Positions 33,703-43,029 of a stretch of DNA of 64,000 nucleotides are shown one piece after another. Source of the DNA: Mycobacterium ahvazicum (GTDB taxonomy: Bacteria; Actinomycetota; Actinomycetes; Mycobacteriales; Mycobacteriaceae). Positions within the stretch are counted from its first letter, which is position 1. Every line of letters starts with the position of its first letter. Below the pieces are notes generated by a model. It saw only the letters and a program-made list of their open reading frames with translations. It did no database searches and was not told where the DNA came from. The position numbers and the translations under genes were made by a program. The DNA lies in the NCBI RefSeq assembly GCF_900176255.2, contig NZ_FXEG02000006.1:298124-362123 (forward strand). Reading direction: 5' to 3'.

Positions 33703-35301
33703 ATGGACTCCACGTCACCGGTGCCATCACCACACGAGGCGTTCAACGCGGCCGCTTACCTCGTGGATCGACACCTGCCAGAGGGCCGCGGTTCCTCTAC
33801 GGCGGTGGTTACGTCGAGGCGCACCCTCACCTATGACGATCTTGCCGAAGCGGTTCATCGGGTGGCGGGCGGTTTACGACGGCTGGGTGTGCGCCCCGAA
33901 GAGCGGGTCATGCTGTGTATGGCAGACGGTATCGAACTACTCACGGGCATCCTGGGAACCATGTATCTGGGTGCCGTACCGGCACCGGTGTCGACGATGT
34001 TGACCGGCGCTGAGCTCGGCAAGCTACTCGCAGACTCGCGCGCAAAGGTACTCTGCGCCTCTACGGAATTCGCTCCAGCGGCGTCAGCGGCTGTCGGGTC
34101 CGCGCCTGAAGTCACTGATGTGGTGTTCGATGGAGTGACACCCAATAATCCGCTGGGCGTTGCTGTGCACCTGTGGGATGCGCTGGCGAACGCGGAGCCG
34201 ATTCCGACGCCATACCAGACGTGGGAAGACTCGCCGGCGTTGTGGTTGTATACCTCGGGTACGACGGGAACGCCGAAGGCCGCGATGCATCGCCACCGTA
34301 GCGTCAGGTTGGTGGCCGAAAACTATGGAGTTGAAATCCTCGGTATTCAGCCTGAGGACCGCTGCCTGTCGGTGGCAAAACTGTTCTTCGCGTACGGAAT
34401 CGGCAATACGTGCTTTTTTCCGCTGTCCGTCGGGGCAACAACGATTCTCGAGCGAGAGCGACCAACCCCGGCCACCATCGCCGAACGTATCCGCACCACG
34501 CAGCCGACGTTGTTCTTTGCTGTGCCGACCTTCTACGCGTCTATGCTGGCCACCACGCTTCCCGCCAACACATTCTCCAGTGTGCGCCTGGGCATTTCGG
34601 CGGGTGAAGCGCTACCCGCAGAACTTTATGAGCGCATCCGTCACCGATTTGGCGTTGAAGTTTTGGACGGGATCGGATCGACGGAGGCGCTGCACATCTT
34701 CTTGTCGAACCGACCGGGCGAGGTTGTCCCGGGCTCATCGGGTGTACCTGTGCCCGGTTACGAAGTCCAGCTGCGCGACGACGATGGTGTTGTGATTGCA
34801 GCACCCGAGCAGCCGGGCACTCTATACATTCGGGGATCCTCTATCGCCTCGGGATATTGGTGTCGCGCCGAGACGACGCGTCAAGTGTTCCAAGGAGATT
34901 GGCTTCGAACCGGCGACGCTTATGTTCAAAACCGTGACGGCTCTTACAGCTGTTTAGGGCGCAGTGGCGACATGCTCAAGGCTGGCGGGATCTGGGTGTC
35001 GCCCGCCGAGGTCGAGGAGCGGCTGCTGGCGCATCCCAGTGTCGCCGAAGCGGCGGTTGTTGCTGCGCCGGACGCGGCGGGGTTGGAAAAGCCGGTAGCC
35101 TGCGTAGTCGCACGAGATGGCCACCATGTGGATACCGACGAGCTCATTGCTTGGTGCCGCGAAGAGCTCGCGGCTTTCAAACGTCCACGGGCAGTGGTGG
35201 TGGTGCACGAATTCCCTAGGACTCCGACCGGCAAGATTCGCCGCAACCTCCTGCGCGAACACGTCGCTGATGTCCTACGACACGGCGCAGTATCGGCGTA
35301 G
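33703..35301 (+). CDS. Benzoate-CoA ligase (BadA/BclA type)
   Basis: A 532-residue ANL ligase with the benzoate-CoA ligase pattern. It shows ALWLYTSGTTGTPKAAMHRH (A3), CLSVAKLFFAYGIGNTCFFP (a block typical of benzoate-CoA ligases), LDGIGSTEALHIFLSNRPGE (A5), DWLRTGDAYVQNRDGSYSCLGRSGDMLKAGGIWVSPAEVE (A7/A8, shown only as the start and end of that block) and the A10 lysine in PTGKIRRNLLRE. It makes benzoyl-CoA from benzoate, ATP and CoA, the entry step to the box pathway. ATG chosen over the TTG one codon earlier; GAGGG site. Confidence 0.92.
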   Translation: MDSTSPVPSPHEAFNAAAYLVDRHLPEGRGSSTAVVTSRRTLTYDDLAEAVHRVAGGLRRLGVRPEERVMLCMADGIELLTGILGTMYLGAVPAPVSTMLTGAELGKLLADSRAKVLCASTEFAPAASAAVGSAPEVTDVVFDGVTPNNPLGVAVHLWDALANAEPIPTPYQTWEDSPALWLYTSGTTGTPKAAMHRHRSVRLVAENYGVEILGIQPEDRCLSVAKLFFAYGIGNTCFFPLSVGATTILERERPTPATIAERIRTTQPTLFFAVPTFYASMLATTLPANTFSSVRLGISAGEALPAELYERIRHRFGVEVLDGIGSTEALHIFLSNRPGEVVPGSSGVPVPGYEVQLRDDDGVVIAAPEQPGTLYIRGSSIASGYWCRAETTRQVFQGDWLRTGDAYVQNRDGSYSCLGRSGDMLKAGGIWVSPAEVEERLLAHPSVAEAAVVAAPDAAGLEKPVACVVARDGHHVDTDELIAWCREELAAFKRPRAVVVVHEFPRTPTGKIRRNLLREHVADVLRHGAVSA

Positions 35302-35788
35302 CGGACCGAGCGATACAACTTCTTAGCAACTGTCGTCGCCGTGACAGCGCCGCGGGGATGCAGGCAACGGCCGCACCGATATCTCACCACGTCCGTTGAG
35401 GTACTGGTGAATCCTGGGGCCCAACGCGGCCCGCGGATTCCGGACTGTCGCCGCTGCTTTCAATGCTTGGCCCAACCCGTTGACTGGTCGCATTGATCAA
35501 CCGATCGGGCTCACGCCGAGGGCACCGCCGAACCTAGAACGAGATCACCCGCTACGCTCATACCAGGGGCTACGCCAGCTCACTACCGGGGTGTAACACA
35601 GTGTGACTTGTCGCACCTGCGTCCACGACATGTTTCTACCAGGCCGTTTCGTCATCCAAGCTAAAACGCATGCTCGGCGGCTCGTAACGCGGGTATCTGA
35701 CTGAGGAAGTGCGGCGCGCAGGGTCGCGTAGTGGTCCCAAGGCGATATGTGTTGCACGGCACATCAGGTGCGATTCCTGATGACTCTG
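35302..35788. other. 487-bp gap between convergent genes, no gene seen
   Basis: Lies between the ends of the benzoate-CoA ligase gene and the right DUF732 gene. I checked it for tRNA-like folds, long hairpins and supported frames and see none. It marks the right boundary of block B. Confidence 0.4.
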
Positions 35789-36160
35789 TTACTGCGGCGG
35801 TGGCTGATAGCCCCCAGCGGAGTTGCGCAACTGCCAAATTTGGGACGGGCACAAGAGGTTGACCGCATAGGAGATTAGATAATTGGCCGCGAACTCGTCG
35901 TTGGGTGTGACGGCACTTTTCACAGCAGTCATCACTTGCGCATAGTTGTCGCCTCGACTGACCCTGTCGCAGATCTCGTGGCCGTAGCCAATCGCGTCAC
36001 CGTTGGGAAAGTTGTAGTGTCGGCGCACCGCAACGTTGTACATATACTCGACTTCAGGCACCGGGGCGGCGCCGCTACGCGGTGCGGTGATGAGCAGCGT
36101 CCCCGCGCTCATCCCGGCAGCAACAACGATGGTGAGTGCCGCTGACCTCCGGCGCATCAT
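35789..36160 (-). CDS. Secreted DUF732-type protein (right copy)
   Basis: A 123-residue protein: signal sequence RRRSAALTIVVAAGMSAGTL, then the mature domain with PVPEVEYMYNVAVRRHYNFP, GHEICDRVSRGDNY, VTPNDEFAANYL and NLLCPSQIWQLRNSA. It is the close paralogue of the protein at 17129-17569, in inverted orientation on the other side of block B. The C-terminus is shorter (GGYQPPPQ). The ATG-ATG chosen directly precedes the signal peptide; upstream codons in frame look non-coding. It is the last gene of the minus-strand series that includes the mce operon. Confidence 0.78.
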   Translation of the reverse strand: MMRRRSAALTIVVAAGMSAGTLLITAPRSGAAPVPEVEYMYNVAVRRHYNFPNGDAIGYGHEICDRVSRGDNYAQVMTAVKSAVTPNDEFAANYLISYAVNLLCPSQIWQLRNSAGGYQPPPQ

Positions 36161-36356
36161 GGCTGATGACTGATGTCCCGTGGCGGCTCGTCTGCACGAC
36201 GTGGCACCGGCTCGCTTGCTTGTAGGCTCCCAGAACGCCAACAGTCGTGCGTGCCAACGGATGTAGACAAGGGATGAGCCCGCCTTGGCTTTCTGGTATT
36301 TGAGCATAAGGCCCCCTGTGACGTGGCGTCGGCACATCTCAACCGATTCCGATCCG

Positions 36357-37934
36357 CTACGCGGCGGCGAGTTGTGTTTGTAGCTGGTCGACAAGTTGTC
36401 GAAGTGTATGGGAGTTGGAGGCGCCGCCATAGGTGTACCCGTCAGGCCGGATGAGCAGCGCCGTAACTGCATTGTGCGACAGCCAATCTGTCAGGCGCAC
36501 ATCGGCACCGAGGTAATGGCTCGGTTGGCCGGGATCTAGAGCGATGACGTGGGTGCCGATCGCTTGCAGAAACTCAGTGCGTTTCGAGCCGAGGGTGCGG
36601 GGGGCTGGTTCGCTGGTGGTTGTGATGAGGAGAAAACCCGGGCTGAAGAGCTCGTCGCTCAAGCAGGGGCCGTCTTGGGTTTGCAGGCGAGGTTGTATCG
36701 CGTACATTCCGGCGATGCTGTCTTCGGTTGAACTGCTGCGGATTCCGTACGAGATTGCTGGAAGGGATGGTGTTGGTGGAACTGCACCAGCTCGTAGTGC
36801 GGCATCACGCTGGGCTGCCTGTGCGGGATCGAGAGTGCAGCTGTGCTGGCCCATGAGCAACGATTGTTGGATTGCAGCGTCATTGAGCGGCTTTCTCTCT
36901 ACGGTGTAGCTATCGAGAAGTGCGGGTGCGGCGAGGCGCCGCAGCACCAGGTCGAGTTTCCACGCGAGATTGGCGACATCAGCAATGCCTGAACACATCC
37001 CTCTGCCCATGAACGGCGGCATGAGATGCGCTGAGTCACCAGCCAGCAGTATGCGGTTGTCCCGCAGGGTATTTGCGCTCAGCGAGCGAAACTGATAGAC
37101 GGCGTGGCGGACCAGTGTTGCGTTAGCGGGCGTGGCGTAGGATTGGAGTAGTTGCCAGACACGTGGCTCGGTGAAGTCGCCGGCGTGTTCTCCATCGAGC
37201 AGCATGAACTCCCACCGTCGATGCGTGCGTCCGTTGGCGATCATGGCGCTGGGTCGTTTGGGGTCGCACATCTGCGCCAGCCGCGGAAGCGACTTGAACG
37301 TGGATGGGTCATCGGGTCGGATGTCGACAACTAACCAGTTCTCGCTGAATCCGAAATCGTCGAGCGAGATTGTCGATGATGAGCGCACGACGGAATTAGC
37401 ACCGTCAGCGCCAATTACCCAGCGTGCGTTGACGGTACGAGATTTCTGGGTCGGCCCGGATTCGGTTGAGATCGTTGGCAATAAAGTGAGCTGGACAGAG
37501 TCGGCGAATTGCACGATACGTTGGACCTGCCAGCCGCGGTCGACTCTGACAGACGGGTGCCGGCGCACGGCTAGATCCAGTGCCCGCTCGATCGTAGGTT
37601 GGTAGAAAAGGTAGGCCGCGGCCCATCCCGAGGGGTGTGGTGTGGTGAAGTCGATCTCTAGCGCGGGTTCGCCGTCCGCGCCGAACCATAGATATCGATC
37701 GACGGGCAGGGTTTCGCTATCGATGTCAGCATCCATACCGAGTCGGTGAAAGATGCGGCGGACTTCTCCGTCGAATCCGACCGCTCGGGGCAACGGGTAA
37801 GGCTCGAGATGGCGCTCGATGACCAAGACGCGGTGACCGTACTGGCCGAGTAGGGCTGCGGCGGTTTGGCCGACGGGGCCGTAACCGACGATAGCGACAT
37901 CGACGTCAATGTCGGCTGGCCGAATCGTTGTCAT
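36357..37934 (-). CDS. FAD-dependent aromatic hydroxylase (MhpA/PHBH family)
   Basis: A 525-residue group A flavin monooxygenase. It has VAIVGYGPVGQTAAALLGQ (FAD GxGxxG), the DG motif in WVIGADGANSVVR, and the second FAD motif ILLAGDSAHLMPPFMGRGMC. The C-terminal ~130 residues form the thioredoxin-like extra domain of MhpA-type enzymes. These enzymes hydroxylate phenols to catechols with NAD(P)H and O2. It is similar in plan to the second enzyme encoded at 51530-53263 but clearly diverged from it. It follows the mce operon and CAP gene on the same strand, 54 bp after the CAP stop, and may be cotranscribed with them. Confidence 0.92.
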   Translation of the reverse strand: MTTIRPADIDVDVAIVGYGPVGQTAAALLGQYGHRVLVIERHLEPYPLPRAVGFDGEVRRIFHRLGMDADIDSETLPVDRYLWFGADGEPALEIDFTTPHPSGWAAAYLFYQPTIERALDLAVRRHPSVRVDRGWQVQRIVQFADSVQLTLLPTISTESGPTQKSRTVNARWVIGADGANSVVRSSSTISLDDFGFSENWLVVDIRPDDPSTFKSLPRLAQMCDPKRPSAMIANGRTHRRWEFMLLDGEHAGDFTEPRVWQLLQSYATPANATLVRHAVYQFRSLSANTLRDNRILLAGDSAHLMPPFMGRGMCSGIADVANLAWKLDLVLRRLAAPALLDSYTVERKPLNDAAIQQSLLMGQHSCTLDPAQAAQRDAALRAGAVPPTPSLPAISYGIRSSSTEDSIAGMYAIQPRLQTQDGPCLSDELFSPGFLLITTTSEPAPRTLGSKRTEFLQAIGTHVIALDPGQPSHYLGADVRLTDWLSHNAVTALLIRPDGYTYGGASNSHTLRQLVDQLQTQLAAA

Positions 37935-37988
37935 GGTATGGGGTCCTGTCTAGTTGGTCGGTACAACGCGGGCCGGAGTATCTCTGTG

Positions 37989-38681
37989 TTATTGCGGCGG
38001 CATCGCGGGTGGTGGGTACACCCCGCGCAGGATCCACGGAAACCAGTTGATGCCGAATTCGAGTTCGTCGCTGGCGTCGTAGTCGGGGCTGGGATCTAGT
38101 GGAACGTCTTCAGGAATGACAACGGCTGCCTGCGGCCCAGTTTGCTGTCGGGCGGGGACGGGGTGAGGCGGTTCCTTCGGTTGGCCGTAGACGGCTACCA
38201 GAACAGTGCGATCGGGGCTGTTTTCCGACCACACACCGATTTGTGTGTGGCTGCAATCTGACATGATCGCCAAGTAGGCAGGGTTGTGATACCACTGATT
38301 GATCAACTCGATTCCGCTGATCGCAAGGGCGGGGTTGATCGCCACCGTTTCGGCCACGTTGCCGTGAAAACCGGCGGCGTTGGCGCGGTCTTGTGCCGTG
38401 GATCCATCAGAACCATTGTCGCCGTCGAGGTTTCGATTGGTCAGAACGTCGTGGGTGTGGCGTTGGGCGGCGAGCTGCAGTTGCGGGTTGATCCTGATGT
38501 CGTTGGTGCAGCCAGCCTGATGCTGAACGGTGTAGACGTTGGCGACCACACTATCGTTGAGGCGTTTGTTGTTGGGTATCAGCGTATTGTTGTCGCCGTC
38601 GGCGTGGGCGGCGGGAGCGATCAGTATCGCGGCGGCAGCCGAGACGCTCAGGCTGGCCCGGGTCAGTAGGTGGTATCGCAT
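37989..38681 (-). CDS. Secreted CAP-domain (SCP/PR-1-like) protein
   Basis: A 230-residue exported protein: signal sequence LSVSAAAAILIAPAAHADG, then a CAP domain with LNDSVVANVYTVQHQAGC, QLQLAAQRHTHDVL, VAETVAINPA and INQWYHNPAYLAIMSD, HTQIGVWS. The C-terminal tail is Pro-rich (PPHPVPARQQ) and acidic. Mycobacterial CAP proteins of this kind are cell-wall associated and their biochemical role is unknown. The gene follows the mce-associated genes after a 338-bp gap. Confidence 0.85.
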   Translation of the reverse strand: MRYHLLTRASLSVSAAAAILIAPAAHADGDNNTLIPNNKRLNDSVVANVYTVQHQAGCTNDIRINPQLQLAAQRHTHDVLTNRNLDGDNGSDGSTAQDRANAAGFHGNVAETVAINPALAISGIELINQWYHNPAYLAIMSDCSHTQIGVWSENSPDRTVLVAVYGQPKEPPHPVPARQQTGPQAAVVIPEDVPLDPSPDYDASDELEFGINWFPWILRGVYPPPAMPPQ

Positions 38682-39019
38682 GATTGGGTTCCTTTCGGCT
38701 GGACATCAGCGACGGCGGGTGGCGAGCAGCGTTGCTAAGACATTGGGACAGGTGATTTGCGGTCGGCGCTGGTCGTTAGCCACCGGATAGACCAGCTGCG
38801 TGCAGAGCCGGCGTCGCGTTGTGGCACAGCGGGTTTGCTGAGAACGAGGATGTGACAGCAGGGTTCAAGGCGGCTGGGGCGTTGCGGAAGTCGCGGCGCT
38901 GCGCCGAAGCTTGAGGGGGCCCTCAGCGTTGAAATCGGACGAGTATTCCGACGACCTGAGGTCGGCGACCGCATCGGGGTTAGCGGTGTCGCTGTGCCGT
39001 CTGGAATTCGCATTTGAGA
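38682..39019. other. 338-bp gap, no gene seen
   Basis: Between the CAP gene and the second mce-associated gene, both on the minus strand. It is GC-rich with no supported frame and no strong hairpin. It may contain a promoter for the CAP gene. Confidence 0.35.
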
Positions 39020-39664
39020 TCAGACCGGGTCGAAGCCGGAGATCAGCCACGTTCCGGCGAGGTTATCAAGGCTCACTCGCACAGCCGAAGCGGTTTGGCT
39101 GGGTGCGCCGTTGCCGACCGTGACGGTCTGGTTCACGAATACCAAGACAACGGCATGCTGCGCGCTTGCCGATACGGATGCGGCCGCCGGGACAGTGGCT
39201 TGGGCGGTGATCTGTCGCTGTTGAGCGGCCGGGATGACCACGTCGTGGGTGAGTGAGGTGTATGAGTCGCGGAACTGACCGGTGAGGCGATCACGTGCGT
39301 CATTGAGTTGCTTGTCAACGGTATCGGGCCGATACGACAGCAATGCTGCGGTGGCATCGCGGGCTTTCTGTACGCTTTGGATTGCCGCGGTATCCGCTTG
39401 GTGGGCCGAGGAGATCTGCCACCGCGCGAATGCGGCCGTCAACGTCGATAGCAGCGCGATGGCTGGCAGTAGTGCGAAGACTGCGATACGAATCCAACGA
39501 CGCGGTTGTCCGGAAGCCGGCGAGGCGTCGTCGGGCAACGTTGTTGCTTCCGAATCCGGGCCCGTGGCATCGGAGTTAGTTGTGTCGTCGAGGCCGGTGG
39601 CTGTTTCGTCCGTACAGTCGGCCATATCGTCGGCAGGTTCGGTGTGGTTGCGGGTGATTGCCAT
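39020..39664 (-). CDS. Mce-associated membrane protein (second copy)
   Basis: A 214-residue protein with an acidic, Thr/Asp-rich cytoplasmic N-terminus, one transmembrane helix (IRIAVFALLPAIALLSTLTA) and a periplasmic domain (SLTHDVVIPAAQQRQITAQA) that ends LAGTWLISGFDPV. This is the standard layout of the Mas proteins encoded after mceF, thought to stabilise the Mce complex (as OmamA-type proteins do). About 60 bp separate it from the first copy. Confidence 0.85.
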   Translation of the reverse strand: MAITRNHTEPADDMADCTDETATGLDDTTNSDATGPDSEATTLPDDASPASGQPRRWIRIAVFALLPAIALLSTLTAAFARWQISSAHQADTAAIQSVQKARDATAALLSYRPDTVDKQLNDARDRLTGQFRDSYTSLTHDVVIPAAQQRQITAQATVPAAASVSASAQHAVVLVFVNQTVTVGNGAPSQTASAVRVSLDNLAGTWLISGFDPV

Positions 39665-39726
39665 GGCGTGCTGTGTCTTTCAGATCGGATACGAGTGATC
39701 AGCTGGGTCGTGGATGAGCTGCTTTG

Positions 39727-40428
39727 CTAGGGAACAAATTCGACGTTGGCGACCTTGGCGTCGTTACCGATTTTTCGCACTACAATGCGCATCCGCCACG
39801 CTCGGGACGATTGGTCGGGGGATCCGGAGTTGGTGGTTTTGACGCTGACGGCGACGAGAACTTGTGCGTCATCAGGGGTTTCGGATTCAATACCAGCTTC
39901 GGTAACGCTGCCGACAGACTTGGATTTGGCTTGTTTGACTACGTCGATAAAGGGTTGTGCACGTTTGGAGAAGTCGTCGTAGAAGGTTCCGGTTGCTGAG
40001 GCCACGATGCGTTGGACATCAGTGTCGGCTTGTTGCCAGTCGATGGTGGTGAGGTTGAGCGCGGCTTGTTTACCGGTTTGTAGGAACAGTTGGCGTTGGC
40101 GTTGGTCTTGGTGGGCGTGGTAGGCGCTCAGGGTGAGCCATCCGGCTAGCGTGGCTAGGGCAATTGTGGCGGCGACGACGGTTGCGATGGCCCGGCGTGA
40201 AGGTTGAACGCGTTGCCGGATTGTCGCCGACGAAATCTCTTGGGCAGTACTGGTTTCGGTGGTGTCGGCTGCATCGTTCTCAGTGTTGTCGGCGATGGTT
40301 TCGCTGTCCTGGTGGTCGCTTTGCGTCGTTGCAGCGACCCCTGGGGCATCGGGGCTTGCGGTGTCGATCGCGGGGGTATCGGTGAGCTGGCGGGTCACCC
40401 GGCGGGCGGCGTGAGCAGTGTCTGCCAT
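39727..40428 (-). CDS. Mce-associated membrane protein (first copy)
   Basis: A 233-residue protein with the same plan: long Asp/Thr-rich N-terminus, transmembrane helix (AIATVVAATIALATLAGWLT), periplasmic domain with FYDDFSKRAQPFIDVVKQAK and KIGNDAKVANVEFVP at the end. It overlaps the 3' end of mceF by 34 bases. A Mas-type accessory subunit of the Mce transporter. Confidence 0.87.
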   Translation of the reverse strand: MADTAHAARRVTRQLTDTPAIDTASPDAPGVAATTQSDHQDSETIADNTENDAADTTETSTAQEISSATIRQRVQPSRRAIATVVAATIALATLAGWLTLSAYHAHQDQRQRQLFLQTGKQAALNLTTIDWQQADTDVQRIVASATGTFYDDFSKRAQPFIDVVKQAKSKSVGSVTEAGIESETPDDAQVLVAVSVKTTNSGSPDQSSRAWRMRIVVRKIGNDAKVANVEFVP

Positions 40429-41864
40429 GTTTTCTCCTGATTTTGCGAATGGGCTAGGTCACCCTGGCGGTAGCGCTTTCCGTCGGGGCCGATGTATTCG
40501 CCTGTGGCGGGGTCGTATTCGGCGACGGCCAGCGGAGGCGGTGTGTTGGCCGGCGGTGTTGGCGGGTTGGATTGCGCGGTGGGCGCCGCGGGAATACGCG
40601 GTTGGGGAACGGGTTGCCCGGACAGCGTGGCGTTGGGGTCGCCTTTCCAGTTCGTGCCGTCGTTGAGCGGGACGTAGTTCTCCTCGCTTTCACACATTTG
40701 CACGGTGGGTGCGCGTTTCCCGGGTTTGGTTTCACACGGGGTGTTGCGGACACCGCGCACATTGAAGGGGGCGTCTTGGGGGATTCGGCAGTACAGGTCG
40801 CCGTCTGGGCGGTTGGGGTAGTCTTCGTAGCTTTGGACTCGAACTTGTTGGGGCGGAAGGAATCCGGTGTTACACACGGGCGGGAGGTTGAGGTTGAGGT
40901 TGAAGCTGATGTAGGCGCCCTTGTAGGCCTGTTTGGTGTTGCGGTTGGCCGCGGTCAGAGCCTGCATGATTTGGGTGCCTTGGGGTAGCAGGACGAGGAG
41001 TTGTTCGATGTTGGGTGCAAAGGTGATGGCTACCTGGTCGAGGCTGACGAGGTTGGCTAAAAGAATCGGCAGGGTCGGCTGGAGCCGTTCGAAGAGCTGG
41101 CGGGCTTCGTTGGTGGTGTCGGGACCGGTGCGCAGAATCTGCTTGAGGGATTCGTCGTGGCGACGGAGTTGCTCGGTGATGGTGGCTGCGTGGGCGCTCC
41201 ACGCGGCGATGGAGTCGGTGCTGTCAGCTTGACTGTTGAGGACCGGTGGAGTTCGGTCGATGAGGGTGGTCAGGTCGGCGAGGTCGCTGTGGGCGGCTGC
41301 TGCCAACTGGCTGGAGCCTTTGACGATGCGTGCTAGCTCTGGGCCCAGTCCTTCAAACGCGGTGTAGGACTCATCGATGACGGTGCGCACATTGTCGCCG
41401 GGGATGGCTTGCAGACCGCGGTTGGTGGCGTCGAGCAAGGTGTTGATGTCTTCGGGTACCGAAACGTTGCTCGCGGAGATCACCGAGCCGTCGTGCAGGG
41501 GTGCCGAGGTGGCGTCTCGTGGCAGCAGAGCGACGAAATTTTCTCCCACGGCCGTTTGGCTGTGCACTTCGGCTCTGAGGTTGGAGGGAATGTGCACCCC
41601 GGAGTCCAAGGACAGGTGCGCTTGGACCCCGCGGTCGCTGAGTTCGACGGTTTCGACCCGGCCTACTTCGGTGCCGCGGTAGGTGACGTTAGCGCGCGGG
41701 TAGAGTCCTGCGGCTTCGGGCAGTTGCAGTGTGACGTCATAGCGTCCGATGCCGAACAGCATCGCGGGCAGGCCGATGTACTGCACGGTGGTGACGGCGG
41801 CGCCGGTGAGGGCGACGACGGTAAAGATGATCAGTTGGATCTTGATCCGTAGCGTTAGTCGCAT
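40395..41864 (-). CDS. mceF: MceF, Mce-family substrate-binding subunit
   Basis: A 489-residue protein with an N-terminal anchor (IIFTVVALTGAAVTTVQYIG), the MCE domain (YDVTLQLPEAAGLYPRANVT, YRGTEVGRVETVEL) and a long helical region, followed by a cysteine-containing segment (PVCNTGFLPPQQVRV, YCRIPQDAP) and a Pro-rich tail. It is the sixth Mce subunit, which with MceA-E forms the periplasmic tunnel carrying lipids to the YrbE permease. It starts 3 bp after the mceE stop. Confidence 0.94.
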   Translation of the reverse strand: MRLTLRIKIQLIIFTVVALTGAAVTTVQYIGLPAMLFGIGRYDVTLQLPEAAGLYPRANVTYRGTEVGRVETVELSDRGVQAHLSLDSGVHIPSNLRAEVHSQTAVGENFVALLPRDATSAPLHDGSVISASNVSVPEDINTLLDATNRGLQAIPGDNVRTVIDESYTAFEGLGPELARIVKGSSQLAAAAHSDLADLTTLIDRTPPVLNSQADSTDSIAAWSAHAATITEQLRRHDESLKQILRTGPDTTNEARQLFERLQPTLPILLANLVSLDQVAITFAPNIEQLLVLLPQGTQIMQALTAANRNTKQAYKGAYISFNLNLNLPPVCNTGFLPPQQVRVQSYEDYPNRPDGDLYCRIPQDAPFNVRGVRNTPCETKPGKRAPTVQMCESEENYVPLNDGTNWKGDPNATLSGQPVPQPRIPAAPTAQSNPPTPPANTPPPLAVAEYDPATGEYIGPDGKRYRQGDLAHSQNQEKTWQTLLTPPAG

Positions 41865-41867
41865 CAG

Positions 41868-43007
41868 TCAGCGGCCTTGATCGGAGCGATAAGGGGCGAT
41901 CAGTGGGTTGCCCGCGGTATAGGGGCTGGGCAGTTGGCCGATGGTGCGTCCCCACTGCAGTTCCAGTTCGGTGAGATTGCCTTCGAATCGGGTGGCGGTG
42001 AAAAAGGACGAGTCGAGTCGGCTCAGGGTCAGATCGACGATGAGGGTGACGTTGGCGAAGTCACCCCGGAACCATTTCTGGACGGTTTCCTTGGGCCAGG
42101 GGAAGTCGGTGAGGAAGCTCAGTGCGCGTGTCATGGCAGGGCCCGCGTTGGCCAGCGAGTCAAGGACTGGGGCAAGGTCGCGCAGTTCTTTGACGAAGTT
42201 GTCTTTGGTTTGGCGGACGGCGTCAGCAGAAAGTGCGCTGAATTTGCTGAAGTGGTCGGCGGCCTCAGCGAGGGTCTGGCGTTGTTGTTTGAGGACCGCC
42301 AGCGCGTCGGGGATGGTGCGCAGTGCGTTGTCCAGTACGGGTTTATCGTCGGCAAACTGGCCGACGAGCTTGTTGAGGCTGTCGGTGGCCGCGATGATGT
42401 CGCCGGTTTGATCGTTGAGTCTGTTGGTGTAGGTGTCGATCTGGGCAATGAGGTCGCGCAGGTCGTTTTCGCGGCCGGCCAGCGCGGTACTAAACGCTGC
42501 GGTGATGTCTTGCAGTTGGCCGATGCCACCGCCATTGAGTAGCAGCGATACCGCTGCCAGGGTTTGTTCGGTGGAGGGGTAGGCGCCAGCCGAAGCGAGC
42601 GGGATCAGCGCTCCGTCGCGCAGTTTGCCTTGCGGCGCCACACCTTTGGGGGCTGCCAGTTCGATGTGTAGGGAACCGAGCAGGCTGGTCTGCCCGACGG
42701 TGGCCACCGCGTTGGCGGGCAGGTCGACGTCGCCGTTGAGTCGCATGGTTACCAGGGCGTGCCAGCCCTGGCGTTCAATTTTGGAGACAGCGCCCACGGT
42801 GACGTCGCCGACGCGCACGCGGGAGTTCTGTTGGATGTTGTTGACGTCGGGCAGTTGGGCTTGGATGGTGAAGGCGCCGGGCCCGTGGCCTTGGGTGCCA
42901 GGTAGCGGCAGGGAATTCAATCCATGCCAGCCGCAGCCGGTAAGCGCTGCACCAAGCGCCACAGTCAGCACCGCGAAGAATGCCGCGCGGCCGGTCTGGG
43001 TGGTCAT
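41868..43007 (-). CDS. mceE: MceE, Mce-family lipoprotein subunit (LprN-like)
   Basis: A 379-residue protein with a lipoprotein signal: hydrophobic stretch and the lipobox LTGC with Cys25. The MCE domain follows (FTIQAQLPDVNNIQQNSRVR, VGDVTVGAVSKIERQGW) and then the helical region. Among Mce proteins only the E subunit is a lipoprotein. The start codon overlaps the correct, frame-restored stop of mceD (ATGA), which independently shows where mceD should end. The frame is open well upstream, but those residues are an artefact of the mceD 3' end. Confidence 0.94.
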   Translation of the reverse strand: MTTQTGRAAFFAVLTVALGAALTGCGWHGLNSLPLPGTQGHGPGAFTIQAQLPDVNNIQQNSRVRVGDVTVGAVSKIERQGWHALVTMRLNGDVDLPANAVATVGQTSLLGSLHIELAAPKGVAPQGKLRDGALIPLASAGAYPSTEQTLAAVSLLLNGGGIGQLQDITAAFSTALAGRENDLRDLIAQIDTYTNRLNDQTGDIIAATDSLNKLVGQFADDKPVLDNALRTIPDALAVLKQQRQTLAEAADHFSKFSALSADAVRQTKDNFVKELRDLAPVLDSLANAGPAMTRALSFLTDFPWPKETVQKWFRGDFANVTLIVDLTLSRLDSSFFTATRFEGNLTELELQWGRTIGQLPSPYTAGNPLIAPYRSDQGR

Positions 43008-43029
43008 GAGCCTCCTTCGGGTGGCATCA

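Noticed and set aside
35302..35788. tRNA or small RNA in the gap after the benzoate-CoA ligase gene
   Set aside because: A T-loop-like string near 35768 does not extend into a cloverleaf, and no other RNA-like structure was found.
17129..36160. The DUF732 pair as ends of a transposon
   Set aside because: No transposase, terminal repeats or target-site duplication are visible; the similarity appears limited to coding sequence.
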